A DNA stretch of 48,399 nucleotides from an uncultured Bacteroidales bacterium. Lineage in GTDB: Bacteria > Bacteroidota > Bacteroidia > Bacteroidales > Paludibacteraceae. Under the pieces are notes generated by a model that was not told the origin of the DNA, made no database searches, and saw only the letters and a program-made list of their open reading frames with translations. The position numbers and the translations under genes are program-made. Shown in pieces: positions 47,212 to 48,399 of the stretch. Numbering within the stretch: the first letter of the stretch is position 1; each line of letters opens with the position of its first letter. The stretch spans positions 1 through 48,399 of the forward strand of contig CAKUUM010000010.1 in assembly GCA_934692905.1 (NCBI GenBank), read 5' to 3'.

Positions 47212-48399
47212 CTATTGAAGCAATGAAAGGAAGAGTTGCTCAAATTGCTCTGCCTGGTGTTGGCGGGAGAACTGCTGTTTGTTGATGACTGTTTGGCGGG
47301 TGAAGCCGTTAGTTTGCCACTCGTGGTACTTCGACATGATAAAATCCTTGATTTCATCGGGGGCAGATGAAGCAAGACCTGCATTGGTTTCGTGAATGGC
47401 TTGTGCCAAACACTCTTCATCCGACGGTGTGCATAAGACCGGCTTTTCACAACCGAGTGCCTCGAAGAACTTGGTGGTCATCATTCCATGTACCGTGGCA
47501 TCAGATGCTTTGTTGGTAAAGACAAGCAAGATGCTGCTCTGCTGATAGGCCCGGATTACTTCGTCTGTGGGAATATATCCGCAAACGTGTACATATGGTG
47601 TGATACGGTAACGGCTTGCCAACTCGTTAAAAAGCCTAATCCCTTGCGGATTGGTGTGTATTTGCAGTTGAAAAGGAAGGTCTTCTAACCGAGACAAGAC
47701 CTGAAACAGAGGTTCCGCGTTCTGCAAGGGCTGTCCGAAATACTTCCCGATATAGGATAGTGTGAACCGCTGGGTCGGTACAGGGCGGAATTGGTATAAT
47801 GCCGCGTCAAAGCCGTTGTATATCAAATGTGTATGCGAGTTGTACTGAGAGAGTACGGTCTGATGCCACGGAGATACCGTAGAGACGCTGTCGGCTGCAC
47901 GTAACATCCGATTGCGACGGCGGAGATTCACCCGTTGGAATGGTGTAACAAAGTGACGCAACAGCCTATGGGTATGGGCAAGGTAATCGCTGTGATTATG
48001 AGGCGTTTGTTCCACGATATCACGAATGTCAAGATGCACAGGGATATGGTGACGTTTCCCAAATTCAATGGCAGCATAGAGCGGGAACGTGTGGAAAGTG
48101 GTGCAAAGGACAAGGTCAAACTGTTGTGCTCCATAGCGTTGCTCAACAATGCGTGCGAAGTGTCTGTTCTTGTAGTCGAACAAAAGGCTAAGTACGTTTT
48201 TGACAGCCCAATCCAATCTGTGGAAAGCCCCTTTGTGGTAGATAGCAACCTCATCTATCGGGTATGCGTGTTCAAAAGGTAGCGGTTGAATGTATTCCAC
48301 CACTACTTGAATGTGATGCCCGCGCTGCACGAGGTAGTCGCAGAGACTGCGCAGACGCGGTGTATAGGCAGGTGCTCCGAAACCATCACCCAATATCAG
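47212..48399 (-). CDS. Family 4-like glycosyltransferase (partial, 5' end cut)
   Basis: The open frame runs off the right end of the window: bases 48394-48399 read on as L-I before LGDGFGAPAYTPRL, so only a few N-terminal codons are probably missing. The visible 395 residues fit a GT-B fold (GT4-type). The N-terminal domain opens GDGFGAPAYTPRLRSLCDYL and RGHHIQVVVEY; the C-terminal domain has FTLSYIGKYFGQPLQNAEPL and MTTKFFEALGCEKPVLCT (the E of the nucleotide-binding EX7E region). The donor and acceptor sugars are unknown. It leads a run GT4, GT2, UPF0597, prfB. Confidence 0.9.
   Translation of the reverse strand: MILGDGFGAPAYTPRLRSLCDYLVQRGHHIQVVVEYIQPLPFEHAYPIDEVAIYHKGAFHRLDWAVKNVLSLLFDYKNRHFARIVEQRYGAQQFDLVLCTTFHTFPLYAAIEFGKRHHIPVHLDIRDIVEQTPHNHSDYLAHTHRLLRHFVTPFQRVNLRRRNRMLRAADSVSTVSPWHQTVLSQYNSHTHLIYNGFDAALYQFRPVPTQRFTLSYIGKYFGQPLQNAEPLFQVLSRLEDLPFQLQIHTNPQGIRLFNELASRYRITPYVHVCGYIPTDEVIRAYQQSSILLVFTNKASDATVHGMMTTKFFEALGCEKPVLCTPSDEECLAQAIHETNAGLASSAPDEIKDFIMSKYHEWQTNGFTRQTVINKQQFSRQHQAEQFEQLFLSLLQ

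Noticed and set aside
1..48399. tRNA or rRNA genes and riboswitches.
   Set aside because: None was recognised by eye in any intergenic region; a covariance-model search would be needed to exclude small RNAs.

Overview
The window is from a member of the order Bacteroidales. Nearly every clear promoter has the Bacteroidetes primary-sigma layout (TTTG, 20 bases, TAnnTTTG), and Shine-Dalgarno sequences are mostly absent. The gene content also fits: a lipoprotein alpha-amylase, DUF4837, DUF5675, a VirE-type primase, and secreted proteins ending in an NGQLVI..G..YN..G tail. Family and genus cannot be fixed from sequence alone. No rRNA or tRNA gene, CRISPR array or intact insertion sequence was seen.

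Layout. 0-2.5 kb: end of a polyprenyl-sugar-type membrane glycosyltransferase and gmd (GDP-mannose dehydratase). 2.6-6.3 kb (minus): thioredoxin-fold lipoprotein, ferritin, surface GH13 amylase. 6.6-15.1 kb (minus): apparent operon hemW, penicillin-binding protein 1A, a 996-residue secreted protein of three C-type-lectin-like modules, and a TPR protein. A second three-module protein lies at 15.3-17.9 kb under its own promoter. 18-25.4 kb: accessory, phage-like island with an S24 peptidase, an AAA/DUF4143 ATPase, a VirE/VapE-like primase-helicase, three related small proteins, a 53-residue HTH protein, and what looks like a lysis cassette (holin-like protein, DUF5675, overlapping unimolecular-spanin-like protein). 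25.6-32.5 kb: housekeeping genes (nitroreductase, pdxA, alaS, GtrA-like, guanine deaminase, lipoate ligase). 32.7-33.8 kb: a YhcG-type PDDEXK protein. 34-36.5 kb: two divergent AT-rich secreted proteins. 36.8-37.5 kb: HigB/HigA toxin-antitoxin. 37.5-40.5 kb: aldehyde dehydrogenase, SDR and divergent TetR. 40.9-44 kb: acyl-CoA synthetase and a DUF4837 lipoprotein. 44-48.4 kb (minus): two glycosyltransferases, a cysteine desulfidase-like protein and RF2.

The most striking signal is at 34910-35097. A 27-bp inverted repeat with two mismatches encloses 134 bp holding one perfect promoter, placed between two divergent secreted-protein genes with almost identical C-terminal tails. This is the architecture of an invertible phase-variation promoter. 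As read, it points at the right-hand gene; inversion would point it at the left-hand one. No recombinase gene is in the window, so the enzyme would act from elsewhere.

The second theme is repetitive DNA. Many intergenic stretches, and at least five coding sequences, carry degenerate repeats with a 7-bp period in several unrelated vocabularies (CAATGCR, AGRGRKT, ATTCTTM, AACTATC/AACTAAA and others). A separate set of GC-rich palindromes is scattered through the window and has entered the DUF5675 and spanin-like genes in frame. These repeats often run up to the start codon.
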